Assembly: GCA_963699495.1 (NCBI GenBank)
Contig: CAVOUB010000004.1
Location: 60,659 to 124,658, forward strand
Reading direction: 5' to 3'
Source: JAIBJN01 sp963699495
Lineage (GTDB): Bacteria; Actinomycetota; Thermoleophilia; Gaiellales; Gaiellaceae
DNA length: 64,000 nucleotides
Below are positions 1 to 7,926 of this stretch, one piece after another (position 1 is the stretch's first letter; each line of letters opens with the position of its first letter). A program made the position numbers and the translations under genes. The notes under the pieces are model-generated. The model was not told the DNA's origin. It searched no databases and was given only the letters and a program-made list of their open reading frames with translations.

Positions 1-1046
1 TCGCGGTAGCTGTGCGGCGAGAGCGAGTAGAGGAGGCAATGCCCGGGGCAGTTCATGGGCTTGAGGCCGAAGTCGCGGCCCTCGATCTCGAGCCGGAACA
101 TGTGCTCCTGGTACTTGTCCCAGTGCCCCGAGGTGCGCCACAGGTCGGAGTCGTAGAGCTGGGGCGTGCGTACCTCCTCGTAGCCGCGCCTGGCGTTCTC
201 ACGCCGGCGCAGATCCTCGAGGACGTTCCAGATCACCATCCCGCGCGGATGCCAGAAGGGCATTCCCGGCGCCAGCTCCGAGAAGTCGAAGAGCTCGAGC
301 TCCTTCCCGAGCCGCCGGTGGTCGCGGCGCTTTGCCTCCTCGATCCGGTGCAGGTGGTCCTCCAGGTCCTGCGGGTCGAAGAACGCGGTCCCGTACACCC
401 GCGTGAGCTGCGGCCGGTTCTCGTCGCCTCGCCAGTAGGCGCCCGCGAGCGAGAGGAGCTTCACGGCCTTGATCGGCTCGGCGTTCTGGAGATGCGGCCC
501 GCGGCAGAGGTCGACGAAGTCGCCCTGCCGGTAGAAGGAGATGTCCCCTTCGGCGGTGTCGACGAGCTCGACCTTGAAGGGCTCGCCCTCCTGCTCGAAG
601 TACGCGCGCGCCTCGTCGCGGCTCGTTTCCCAGCGATCCCAGCGGCGGCCCTCCGCGATCTCGCGGCGCATCTCGTCCTCGAGGCGCTCGAGCGCTTCCT
701 CGGTGACGGGCTCGGGGAACTCGAAGTCGTAGTAGAAGCCGTTCTCGATCGGCGGCCCGATGGCCACCTTCGTTCCCGGGTACAGCCGCCGGGCCGCCTC
801 GGCGAGCAGGTGCGCGGCCGAATGGCGGAGGACGGAGAGAGCGTCCGGGTCCTCGCGATCGCGCGTGGTGAGAATCTGGATCCGTTCGCCGTCCTCGAGC
901 GGCAGCCGCAGGTCGCGCACGCTGCCGTTCGCGCGCACGAGCACGGCCTGCTCGGCGAGCTTCGGGCCGATCGCGCGCGCGGCGTCGAGCCCGCTCGCGC
1001 CCTCGGGAAGCTCCAGCTCGGTGCTGTCGGGAAGGATCACCCGCAT
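1..1046 (-). CDS. thrS: Threonyl-tRNA synthetase, N-terminal part (runs off the window)
   Basis: Charges tRNA-Thr with threonine in the cytoplasm. The reverse-strand frame opens at an ATG at 1046 and stays open to the window edge (about 348 residues). It shows a TGS domain (start MRVILPDSTELELPEG), then the SAD/editing domain with HSAAH and CRGPH, then the start of the class II catalytic core with MNCPGH. These motifs in this order are diagnostic of bacterial ThrRS. The C-terminal catalytic and anticodon-binding parts lie outside. Its leader region contains the inverted-repeat element described at 1125-1289. Identification is secure; only the 3' end is missing. Confidence 0.95.
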   Translation of the reverse strand, partial: MRVILPDSTELELPEGASGLDAARAIGPKLAEQAVLVRANGSVRDLRLPLEDGERIQILTTRDREDPDALSVLRHSAAHLLAEAARRLYPGTKVAIGPPIENGFYYDFEFPEPVTEEALERLEDEMRREIAEGRRWDRWETSRDEARAYFEQEGEPFKVELVDTAEGDISFYRQGDFVDLCRGPHLQNAEPIKAVKLLSLAGAYWRGDENRPQLTRVYGTAFFDPQDLEDHLHRIEEAKRRDHRRLGKELELFDFSELAPGMPFWHPRGMVIWNVLEDLRRRENARRGYEEVRTPQLYDSDLWRTSGHWDKYQEHMFRLEIEGRDFGLKPMNCPGHCLLYSLSPHSYR

Positions 1047-1124
1047 GGAGACAGAGAATACTCAGCGCCAAGTGCCGGCCCCCGGACCCAGGACGTCCCG
1101 ACGGCCGGCTCGACCGCGGGGCCC

Positions 1125-1289
1125 AGGAGGGTTTGGCGGAATGTCGCTCGTCGCCGGGGTGCGATGGTCGTTCCGAGGCAAGGACGCAGGGAGCGCTCGT
1201 AGCGAAGAGCTACGGGCGCGACCGAGGACGCAGCATCGGGGCGAACAGCGCGGCTCGGCGGCACAGCCGTAATTTCGTCAAACCCTCCT
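1125..1289. repeat. MITE-like element with imperfect inverted termini
   Basis: An 11-bp sequence, AGGAGGGTTTG (1125-1135), is exactly inverted at 1279-1289, and similarity continues inward to about 16 of 18 positions. Inside are a hairpin CGTAGC/GCTACG with a GAAGA loop (1198-1214) and two partial copies of a GAGGACGCAG-like segment. No reading frame of note is present and no target duplication is obvious. It fills the 241-nt gap upstream of thrS and ends inside the stop codon of the next gene. It could be a miniature inverted-repeat element or a large leader hairpin. Confidence 0.5.
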
Positions 1290-1707
1290 AGTTGGGTCTG
1301 GCGAAACGGGTCCGCAGCTCACTCGAAAGGATGAGGGCGAGGTCGAGAACGAAGAGGGCGATCGCCACGTCGTTTGCGACTGGTGCCCAGCCCTCCTCCG
1401 GAAAGAGCTGATTTGCGGCCCAGAACAGGAACGCGGCGCTCAACAAGACGCGCTTGAGCAGATCGAGTGGTTCCGGCGTCCAGGTGGCGTGAAAAGCAAG
1501 GCAGGCGAGCGCAATGGCGACCAGCGGAAGAGCAGAGACGACCCTCCGCGCGTCGCTGTCACGAAACGTCGGCCAAGCATCGAGCACGAGAAGCACGACG
1601 CTGCCGATCAGAGCTACGCCTACCAGAAGGACGGTCACCGCCCGCACAGGCCGAACGATAGTTACGCGCCCAGCGGACGAGCCCGCACGCGCAACCGGTT
1701 TCGCCAA
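1288..1707 (-). CDS. Hypothetical four-helix membrane protein
   Basis: A 139-residue protein with about four hydrophobic segments (roughly residues 21-45, 59-74, 86-101 and 108-127) separated by short charged loops. No family motif is recognised. The start is a TTG just after an AGGAGG sequence; the spacing is tight, so the true start could be slightly different. It follows a second small membrane gene by 10 nt on the same strand and probably belongs to the transcription unit beginning with the YjbR-like gene at 2908. Function unknown. Confidence 0.6.
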   Translation of the reverse strand: MAKPVARAGSSAGRVTIVRPVRAVTVLLVGVALIGSVVLLVLDAWPTFRDSDARRVVSALPLVAIALACLAFHATWTPEPLDLLKRVLLSAAFLFWAANQLFPEEGWAPVANDVAIALFVLDLALILSSELRTRFARPN

Positions 1708-1716
1708 GTCCTCCTG

Positions 1717-1914
1717 CTAGAGGTGCCGCCCGCTCTGGCGGAAGTCCACGACGGCCTGGGCGAAGCCCGCGCCGACGATCAGGAGCAACAGGACGCCGAG
1801 CCCACTGGCGACGTCGTTCTCGGCACCGAGGATCAAGGCAACGCCGACCAGCCCGAACAGGGGCATGACGACCAGCCGGCTGAGTGCGATCCCTCGCAGA
1901 AGACGCCAGTTCAC
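1717..1914 (-). CDS. Small two-helix membrane protein, unknown function
   Basis: A 65-residue protein starting at GTG 1914, 12 nt after the stop of the upstream MBL-like gene. Two hydrophobic stretches (about residues 12-30 and 36-54) are joined by a short loop and followed by a polar tail ending RQSGRHL. A longer reading is open upstream, but it would overlap the MBL gene completely and has arginine-rich composition typical of an antisense or out-of-frame artefact. The start is supported by coding boundaries rather than a strong ribosome binding site. Confidence 0.5.
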   Translation of the reverse strand: MNWRLLRGIALSRLVVMPLFGLVGVALILGAENDVASGLGVLLLLIVGAGFAQAVVDFRQSGRHL

Positions 1915-1925
1915 GTCAACTGAAC

Positions 1926-2555
1926 CTAGGTGGTGCCGGTCGTGCTGGCAAGGGCCCGGACGATCGCGTCGCCGCCCTCCTCCAGGACCGGCTCGCCGTG
2001 GGAGACGACCACGAGCTCGACGGGAAGGTCTCGGAGCGGCCCGAGCGCCGAGCGAAGCCCCTCGCGGCGAAGGCCGCTCGGCAGGTAGCGGAGCCATGAG
2101 TCCGGGCACAGGCGCAGGCCGCCGCGATCGTCTCCGAGCAGCCGGTCGCCGGGGATGAGCGCGCGCAGCTCGGGGAGCCAGACCATGGTCTCGCCCGCCC
2201 CGCGGATGGGGAGCGTGACGACGCCCGGCGGCAGCGACTCTCGCGCGCGCGAGGTGGACGCGCCGTAGCGCGCGGCAAGCTCGGCGCGACTACGGCGGTG
2301 GAACTTCAGCGTCGTCAGGATCACGACCGGGCGCCCGTGCTCGCGTACGAGCTCGTCGAGCTCGCGCTGGAGCTCGGGCCGGTCACCGGGCACGAGCGGA
2401 TCGACGAGGACGAGCGCGTCCGGCCCCGCCCAGGCGACGGAGCCGACGTTCGGGCCCCAGTCGGCCGGGCTCCCCGGGTTCGGGTCCGGGTCGGCGTCCG
2501 GGTGAAGCGCGATCCAGCGAAAGAGCCCGGGGCGCAGCTCGTCGAGGTCGCTCAC
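1926..2555 (-). CDS. Metallo-beta-lactamase-fold-like protein with degenerate metal site
   Basis: A 209-residue cytosolic protein starting at GTG 2555, overlapping the preceding stop by the GTGA arrangement, so it is translationally coupled to the YjbR-like gene. The order of segments (DALVLVDPL, VVILTTLKFHRRS, LIPGDRLLGD, VVVSHGEPVL) follows the metallo-beta-lactamase fold. The canonical HxHxDH motif is not intact: only the KFHRR histidine and the final SHG histidine are visible. Binding of two metals is therefore doubtful. Substrate unknown. Confidence 0.7.
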   Translation of the reverse strand: MSDLDELRPGLFRWIALHPDADPDPNPGSPADWGPNVGSVAWAGPDALVLVDPLVPGDRPELQRELDELVREHGRPVVILTTLKFHRRSRAELAARYGASTSRARESLPPGVVTLPIRGAGETMVWLPELRALIPGDRLLGDDRGGLRLCPDSWLRYLPSGLRREGLRSALGPLRDLPVELVVVSHGEPVLEEGGDAIVRALASTTGTT

Positions 2556-2908
2556 TCGCCCTCGACGGCGGAGCGCAGGTGCGGGGGCGCCTTGAGCCAG
2601 TAGCTCTCCCGGAGCCACTCGAGCGCCGCCTCCAGGGACTCGTCGTCGGCCACCTCCGCCGTGACCCAGCCGTAGCGGCCCACGTACCGCGCCGTGCTCA
2701 CGTACGGGAGGAGCTGGGCAATCTCGCGCTCCTCCGCCGTCAGCTTGACGGTCAGACGCACGCATTCCTCCGCGACGGACATCGAAGCGAACATGCGGTT
2801 CTCGGCCACCTTGAAGACGGGGTTGCCCCAGGGCTCGTCCTCGTAGGTCTCCGGCAGGGAGAGCGCCAGCTCGCGCAGGCGCTCGGCCAGGTCGTCGAGG
2901 TCGGGCAC
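2552..2908 (-). CDS. MmcQ/YjbR (DUF419) family protein
   Basis: A 118-residue small protein of the YjbR/CyaY-like fold. Diagnostic segments are the N-terminal LSLPETYEDEPWGNPVFKV stretch, a central RLTVKLTAEE, and the C-terminal LEWLRESYWLKAPP. The family is widespread, thought to be nucleic-acid associated by fold, and has no firmly assigned reaction. First gene of a probable four-gene minus-strand unit with the MBL-like gene and two small membrane proteins. Length matches the family. Confidence 0.85.
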   Translation of the reverse strand: MPDLDDLAERLRELALSLPETYEDEPWGNPVFKVAENRMFASMSVAEECVRLTVKLTAEEREIAQLLPYVSTARYVGRYGWVTAEVADDESLEAALEWLRESYWLKAPPHLRSAVEGE

Positions 2909-3097
2909 GCGGCCAGCCTATCCGGTCCGCGGGGCCGCTCTTCCCCTCGCGCGCAATTGTGAGGATTCTGCAAATTTTTGGAGTTACCGGCAGCTCTCGG
3001 CCGTGGAGAGGCGTACCCTCTCATGCCACGGGTCGGAGGCCCCGGAGCTGGCCGCAGGCTCCCGGATCTCTCCCCCGGCTCGTAGCCCACGGACGCC

Positions 3098-3130
3098 GAG
3101 GCGGAGCCCCGCCGCAACGGGCTCCGCCTC
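3098..3130. terminator. Strong GC hairpin, probable terminator
   Basis: Perfect 12-bp stem GAGGCGGAGCCC / GGGCTCCGCCTC with a 9-nt loop, 27 nt beyond the stop of the 91-codon remnant at 3158. No T-run follows on either strand, so it may act in both directions or only as a 3'-end stabiliser. The remaining sequence between 2909 and 3157 holds no convincing gene. Confidence 0.55.
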
Positions 3131-3157
3131 GCGTACGTACCTCATGCGCGCAGCCGG

Positions 3158-3433
3158 CTACGGCCCGATCCAGGCCATTGCCAGGCTCGGGCAGGCGTTG
3201 CCCGAGCAGAGCGCGGTGCCGACGTCGCCGCCGGAGTTCTGGCGGAGCTGGACCTCGACGTACTGGCCGGCGGTCATGCGGGTGATCGTGGTGACGACCT
3301 GGCCGAGCCCGTCGGCGCCCGTGACGGTGTCGTTGGCGATCTGGTTGCCGTTCCGCAGGATCTGGACGTTACGGAAGCCGCCTCCGCCGCCCAGCCGATG
3401 TCGGCGGAGCACGAAAGAGGCCCGCGCCCCCAC
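3158..3433 (-). pseudogene. C-terminal fragment of a secreted beta-jellyroll (C1q-like) protein
   Basis: The 91-codon frame contains a credible domain only from about residue 20 onward: repeated beta-strand pattern FRNVQILRNGNQI, GLGQVVTTITRM, GQYVEVQLRQNSGG, ending LAMAWIGP. The GQYVEVQxxQNSGG stretch resembles the last strands of bacterial C1q/TNF-like domains. The first ATG lies inside the terminator of the MMPL gene and the preceding residues are low-complexity glycine, so the N-terminal part of the original gene, including any signal peptide, is missing. Most likely a 3' remnant left after a deletion; it keeps its own downstream hairpin (3098-3130). Confidence 0.5.
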
Positions 3434-3451
3434 GGAAGGGGCGCGGGCCTC
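3417..3451 (-). terminator. Rho-independent terminator of the MMPL gene
   Basis: Perfect 14-bp stem GAGGCCCGCGCCCC / GGGGCGCGGGCCTC with a 7-nt loop, 20 nt past the MMPL stop on the minus strand. It is followed by TTTCGTG, a weak T-tract typical of GC-rich genomes. Confidence 0.75.
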
Positions 3452-3470
3452 GCGGAAGGAGCGGCCGGGC

Positions 3471-5693
3471 TTAGCGGCCCGCGGGCGCCGGGGCGGGGAC
3501 GGCCGTCGGAGCGGACTCGGTCTCGTGCGAGACCTGCGGCAGCCACTCCAGCCAGCTCGGCAGGTACCAGTTCCAGTCGCCGAGGAGCTTCATGGCCGAC
3601 GGGAGGAGCACGGCCCGGACGATCGTCGCGTCGATCAGGATCGCCGCGGCGAGCCCGACGCCGGCCTGCTTCATGTCGATCGTCGAGAGCGTCGCGAAGA
3701 TCGAGAACACCGCGACCATCACGATCGCCGCCGCGGTGACGACGCCGGCCGTCGTCTTGATGCCGTGGGTCACGGCCGCGTCGGTGTCGAGCCCGCGGTC
3801 GTAGGCCTCGCGGATCCGGCTGAGGATGAACACGTGGTAGTCCATCGACAGGCCGAAGAGGATCACGAACATGAAGAGCGGGAGCCAGGCGGTGATCGCG
3901 CCGGTCGACTCGAAGCCGAGGAGCGACTCGCCCCAGCCCCACTGGAAGACGATGACGAGGAGCCCGTAGGCGGCCGCCACCGAGAGGACGTTGAGGATGA
4001 CCGCCTTCGCCGCGATCACGATCGAGCGGAAGGCGACCAGCAGGAGCCCGAAGGCCAGGAGCAGGACGAACGCGAAGACGTACGGCGCCCGGTCCTTCGT
4101 GAGCTGGCTGAAGTCGTACGAGGAGGCGGCCTCGCCCGTGACCGCGACGTCGACTCCGTCGACTGCGCCGATCGTGGCGGGGATGACGTCCTCGCGCAGG
4201 GTGAGCAGCGCCGCGGTGGAGGCGTCGTCGGTACCCGTGCCGGCGAGCGGCACGGAGATGACCGCCACGGTCCCGGCGTCGTTCGCCTGCACCTCGATCG
4301 GATCCTCCATCTGCCCCGTGGCGAGCGCCTGCTTGCGGAAGTCGGCGAGCGCGGCCTCGAACTCGGGGGAGGTGACGTCGTCGGCCTCGACGGCCACGAC
4401 GGCGGGAAGCGGGCCGCCCGGGAAGGCTGCCTGGATCCGGTCGTAGGTCTGCATGATCGGGATCTCGCGCGGGAGGCTCGAGATGCCGGGGAACGCCGTG
4501 TGCATCCCGAACGCCGGCAGGGCGAGGAGCACCAGCAGGCTTGCCGAGGCGACGGCCGAGACGAGCGGGCGCCGCAGCACGCGGTCGAGGATGGCGCCCC
4601 AGACGCGGGAGTCGCCGCCCTTGCGGCTCAGCCGGTGGACCAACGGGATCTTCCCCTTCTCGACGCGGTCGCCGAGCCAGGAGAGGAGCGCCGGGAGCAC
4701 CGTCAGCGAGCCCGCGACGGCGATGGCGACGACCATGATCGTGCCGATCGCGATCGAGGTCCAGATCGCCGTCCCGCCGAAGAAGAGCCCGGCGAGCGCG
4801 ATGATCACGGTCAGCCCGGAGATCAGCACGGCCCGGCCCGAGGTGGCGGCGGCGGCCTCGAGCGCGGCAGCGGAGCCCTTGCCGGCCGCCCGCTCTTCCC
4901 GCTCGCGCTTGAGGTAGAAGAGCGAATAGTCGACGCCGACCGCGAGGCCGATGAGGAGGATGATCGACGCGGAGGCGTCGTCCATCGGGACGAGCTGGCT
5001 CGGGACTGCGAGGAGCCCGAGGGTGGCCATCACGGCGGAGAGGCCGAGCAGCAGCGGAATCCCGGCGGCAACCGCGGCGCCGAAGACGATCAGCAGGATG
5101 CCGAGGGTCAGGGGGACGGCCGTGAACTCGGCCCGCTGGAAGTCGGAGGCGATGGTGTCGTCGACCGACTTCTCGCCGCTCGCGGAGCCGAACCCGTCGA
5201 CGGTGAAGCCGGGGTTGGCGGCCTCGACGGCCGCCACGGACTCGAGGATCGGGTCGATCCGGTCGACCGCGCCGGTGCCCGCGTCGGAGAGGTCGTACTG
5301 GACGAGGACGGCGTGGCCGTCGGGGGAGACGAGCGCCGGGTCGTCGGCCGGGGAGCGGATGCCGGAGACCCCGTCCGTGGCGGAGAGGCGGGCGACGACG
5401 TCGGCGACGACGGCCTGGAACTCCGGGCTCGAAGCCGCGAGCGATTCGCTTTCGACGAACACGGACTCGTCGACCGTGTCGCCGAACCCGCCGCGGTCGA
5501 TGATGTGCAGCGCGCGGCCGGAGTCGCCGGCCTCGGCGTCGGCGGGATCGAGGGACTTCGTCCCGATCACGCTGCCGAGCGCGACGGCGACGAACACGAA
5601 CGCGAGCCACCCGAAGATCGCGGTCTTCCGGTGGGCAGCGCTCCAGCGGCCCATGCGGGCTGCGAGGTTCTGAGACTTGGCGAGAGGGGTCAT
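3471..5693 (-). CDS. MMPL/RND-family membrane exporter
   Basis: A 740-residue inner-membrane protein of the MMPL subclass of RND transporters, which export lipids or hydrophobic compounds using the proton gradient. Typical layout: TM1 after MGRWSAAHRKTAIFGW, a large extracytoplasmic domain, a cluster of five TM helices around residues 180-350 containing GLAVGVDYSLFYLKREREER, a second soluble domain, then a second TM cluster with FGLSMDYHVFILSRIREAY. Start chosen at ATG 5693, preceded by AAGGAAGG; a longer in-frame extension lacks a ribosome binding site. A homologue of similar design is encoded at 37851-40061. Substrate unknown. Confidence 0.9.
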   Translation of the reverse strand: MTPLAKSQNLAARMGRWSAAHRKTAIFGWLAFVFVAVALGSVIGTKSLDPADAEAGDSGRALHIIDRGGFGDTVDESVFVESESLAASSPEFQAVVADVVARLSATDGVSGIRSPADDPALVSPDGHAVLVQYDLSDAGTGAVDRIDPILESVAAVEAANPGFTVDGFGSASGEKSVDDTIASDFQRAEFTAVPLTLGILLIVFGAAVAAGIPLLLGLSAVMATLGLLAVPSQLVPMDDASASIILLIGLAVGVDYSLFYLKREREERAAGKGSAAALEAAAATSGRAVLISGLTVIIALAGLFFGGTAIWTSIAIGTIMVVAIAVAGSLTVLPALLSWLGDRVEKGKIPLVHRLSRKGGDSRVWGAILDRVLRRPLVSAVASASLLVLLALPAFGMHTAFPGISSLPREIPIMQTYDRIQAAFPGGPLPAVVAVEADDVTSPEFEAALADFRKQALATGQMEDPIEVQANDAGTVAVISVPLAGTGTDDASTAALLTLREDVIPATIGAVDGVDVAVTGEAASSYDFSQLTKDRAPYVFAFVLLLAFGLLLVAFRSIVIAAKAVILNVLSVAAAYGLLVIVFQWGWGESLLGFESTGAITAWLPLFMFVILFGLSMDYHVFILSRIREAYDRGLDTDAAVTHGIKTTAGVVTAAAIVMVAVFSIFATLSTIDMKQAGVGLAAAILIDATIVRAVLLPSAMKLLGDWNWYLPSWLEWLPQVSHETESAPTAVPAPAPAGR

Positions 5694-5801
5694 TTCATCC
5701 TTCCTTGGGTTCTTGTTGGCGTGGTCGCAGGCTCGCAGCCGTGGCGCCAAGCGGGAATGAGGCCACCCCGCGTCTTGGGGTGGGGGTAGCGCGAGGTCGC
5801 C

Positions 5802-7079
5802 CTAGGCGGCTAGCGCGAGCTCGTCGAAAGCTGCGAGGACCGGCTCGCCGAGCTCGGCCTCTTGCTCCTCGCTGCGGAAGGCGTTCAGGAAGGGCAGCGA
5901 GAGGAGGATCGGGGCGCCGATGGCGACCCACATGGCCCCGTAGCCGTTCGTGGACGGGAAGACGGGGGCGAGCACGTCGATGGCGACGCCGACCACGATG
6001 GGCCCGACAACGGCGCCCAGGGCGCGGGAGAAAGCGAAGAGGCCGGTGAGGGCGCCCTCGGCCCCTGCAGGCGTCATCCCGACCAGGATCCCGTAGGGGA
6101 GCGTCATCACGACCGCGCCTGCCAGGGCGATGAAGGGCAGGCCGATCAGGAACGAGTCGAGCGAGCCGAGCCCCGCGCCGACGAGGAGGCCGACGCCGTA
6201 GACCCAGATGGAGATTCGCATGAGCCGGTGGATGCCGACCGCGTCGGCCAGCCTCCCGGCCCCGAAGGACGCGATCACGTAGGCGCCGGCGACGACGCCG
6301 ATGACGGCGGAAGCCGTGCCCACCGACTCGCCGAGGCCCTTGACGACGAAGAGCACGATGAAGGTCTTCAGGCCCATGAACGAGAGCTCCCAGAGAGCGT
6401 TCGCGGCCACGAACGCGCGCACGTCCGAGCGCTCGCGCACGAGCTGGAAGACACCTGGGCCCGCCTTGGGGCGCTCGGCCGGAGCCGGAGCCGGAGCCTT
6501 GCGCTCCTTCCCGCGCACCTCACGCACGAGCACCACCGTGGCGAGCACGGCGGCGCCGGCGGCGAGGAAGAACGGGAGCGGCGTCCACACGGACAGGAGG
6601 AGCCCGCCGGCGACGAGGGCGACTCCGAGCCCCAGCCCCCGCATGACGCCTTGCCAGCCCTGCGCCCGGCCCTGGTGGGAAGCGGGCACGAGCTCGGCGA
6701 ACAGCGCCTGGTACGGCGGGTAGTAGACGTGGTAGCCGACGAAGAAGAGGGAGACGAGGGCGACCGTCTCGGCGTACCCGTGCGCGAAGGGGAGGATGAC
6801 GAGCGGCGCGACCAGGAGCGGCACCCCGATCAGCGCGTAGGGGATCCGCCGCCCGAAGCGGCTCTGCGTCCGGTCGGAGAGGGAGCCGACCAGCAGCGGC
6901 AGGAAGAGCGCGAAGGCGCCCTCGGCTCCGACCGCGATCCCGATCGCGCCCGCCGAGGACGTCGCCTCTCCGAGCAGGAGGGGCGCGTAGGTCGTCAGGA
7001 CGCTGATCCCGAGCGCCAGCGCGAAGGTGGGGAGAGCCAGCGCTCCCAGGAAACGGCTGCTGCGGGCCGCCGGCTGCAC
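5802..7079 (-). CDS. MFS transporter (SLC45/sugar-transporter-like)
   Basis: A 425-residue protein with 12 predicted helices. The first cytoplasmic loop carries SLSDRTQSRFGRRIPYALIG, a variant of the MFS loop 2-3 signature like that of sugar/cation symporters and SLC45-type carriers. The second half has GRLADAVGIHRL at the equivalent position. A long charged proline-rich loop (about residues 190-215) separates the two six-helix bundles. It follows a 33-codon single-helix ORF by 3 nt. Substrate not deducible. Confidence 0.85.
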   Translation of the reverse strand: MQPAARSSRFLGALALPTFALALGISVLTTYAPLLLGEATSSAGAIGIAVGAEGAFALFLPLLVGSLSDRTQSRFGRRIPYALIGVPLLVAPLVILPFAHGYAETVALVSLFFVGYHVYYPPYQALFAELVPASHQGRAQGWQGVMRGLGLGVALVAGGLLLSVWTPLPFFLAAGAAVLATVVLVREVRGKERKAPAPAPAERPKAGPGVFQLVRERSDVRAFVAANALWELSFMGLKTFIVLFVVKGLGESVGTASAVIGVVAGAYVIASFGAGRLADAVGIHRLMRISIWVYGVGLLVGAGLGSLDSFLIGLPFIALAGAVVMTLPYGILVGMTPAGAEGALTGLFAFSRALGAVVGPIVVGVAIDVLAPVFPSTNGYGAMWVAIGAPILLSLPFLNAFRSEEQEAELGEPVLAAFDELALAA

Positions 7080-7082
7080 CGG

Positions 7083-7184
7083 CTAGCCCGCGACGGCCCA
7101 GCGCATGCCGCGAACGGTCCAGCCGCCCACCGCGAGCACCAGAATTCCGACGATCACCGCACCGATGAGGAATGTCTGCTTCAT
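7083..7184 (-). CDS. Possible 33-residue single-helix membrane peptide
   Basis: ATG at 7184, stop at 7083, immediately upstream of the MFS gene on the same strand. The peptide is MKQTF, then a continuous hydrophobic helix of about 16 residues, then WTVRGMRW and a short tail. Hydrophobicity, a lysine near the N-terminus and close spacing to the transporter support a real small gene. The ribosome binding site is weak (GAGAG), so this stays tentative. It could be a small transporter-associated protein. Confidence 0.4.
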   Translation of the reverse strand: MKQTFLIGAVIVGILVLAVGGWTVRGMRWAVAG

Positions 7185-7281
7185 GCCGCCACTCTCGCGC
7201 CTCGCCTAGAGGACGGGAATGGGGCCAGCCTGCTTCCCGCGGTGCGGTTTCCCGCACCGGCAGTGGCGGGTTACTGGCCGG

Positions 7282-7926
7282 TTACTGCCGAAGGTAGGTG
7301 AGCACGGCAAGCACGCGGCGGTGATCCTCGGACGCGTGCGGGAGCCTGAGCTTCCCGAAGATGCTCGTCACATGCTTCTCGACCGCGCGCTCGGTCACGA
7401 CCAGCTGGTCGGCGATGCCCCGGTTGGAGCGGCCCTGCGCCATGTGCTCCAGGACCTCGCGCTCGCGCGGGGTCAGCTGGTCGATGGGGTCGTCGCGACG
7501 GCGCCTGCCGACCAGCTGGGAGACGATCGCCGGGTCGAGAGCCGACCCGCCCTCCCCCACCCGCCGCACCGCGGCGGCGAACTCGTCCACGTTCGAGACG
7601 CGGTCCTTGAGCAGGTAGCCGACTCCCTCGGCGCTCTCGGCGAGGAGCTCCATGGCGTACGCCGGCTCCACGTACTGCGAGAGGACGAGGACGCCGACCT
7701 CCGGGTACGTCTCGCGGATCTCCTGGGCGGCCTTGAGCCCCTCGTCCGTGTGGGTCGGAGGCATGCGGATGTCGACGATGACGACATTCGGTGAGTAGCT
7801 CCGCACCTTGAGCATGAGGTCCTCGGCGGAGCCCGTCTGCGCGACCACCTCGAAGCCCTGGTCCTCGAGCAGGCGGGCCACGCCCTCGCGGAGGAGGACG
7901 GAGTCCTCGGCGAGGACTACCCGCAC
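7282..7926 (-). CDS. NarL/LuxR-type response regulator
   Basis: A 214-residue two-component regulator. The receiver domain (residues 1-120) has acidic residues ED at 7-8, phospho-acceptor D52 in VVIVDIRMPP, and the conserved K in YLLKDRV. The C-terminal LuxR helix-turn-helix (about 148-210) contains LTPREREVLEHMAQGRSNRGIA and ERAVEKHVTSIFGKL. Its start overlaps the end of the histidine kinase gene by 10 nt, so the two form a cognate pair. Target genes unknown. Confidence 0.93.
   Translation of the reverse strand: MRVVLAEDSVLLREGVARLLEDQGFEVVAQTGSAEDLMLKVRSYSPNVVIVDIRMPPTHTDEGLKAAQEIRETYPEVGVLVLSQYVEPAYAMELLAESAEGVGYLLKDRVSNVDEFAAAVRRVGEGGSALDPAIVSQLVGRRRRDDPIDQLTPREREVLEHMAQGRSNRGIADQLVVTERAVEKHVTSIFGKLRLPHASEDHRRVLAVLTYLRQ

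Noticed and set aside
1047..1287. T-box leader for thrS
   Set aside because: No T-box sequence or specifier-loop pairing could be found; the region is explained by the inverted-repeat element.
3003..5789. Very long open frames antisense to the MMPL genes and to gltB, hisC and others (for example 928 codons opposite the MMPL gene at 3471)
   Set aside because: Typical antisense or out-of-frame openness in a GC-rich genome: Arg/Asp/Glu-rich, no domains, opposite well-supported genes.
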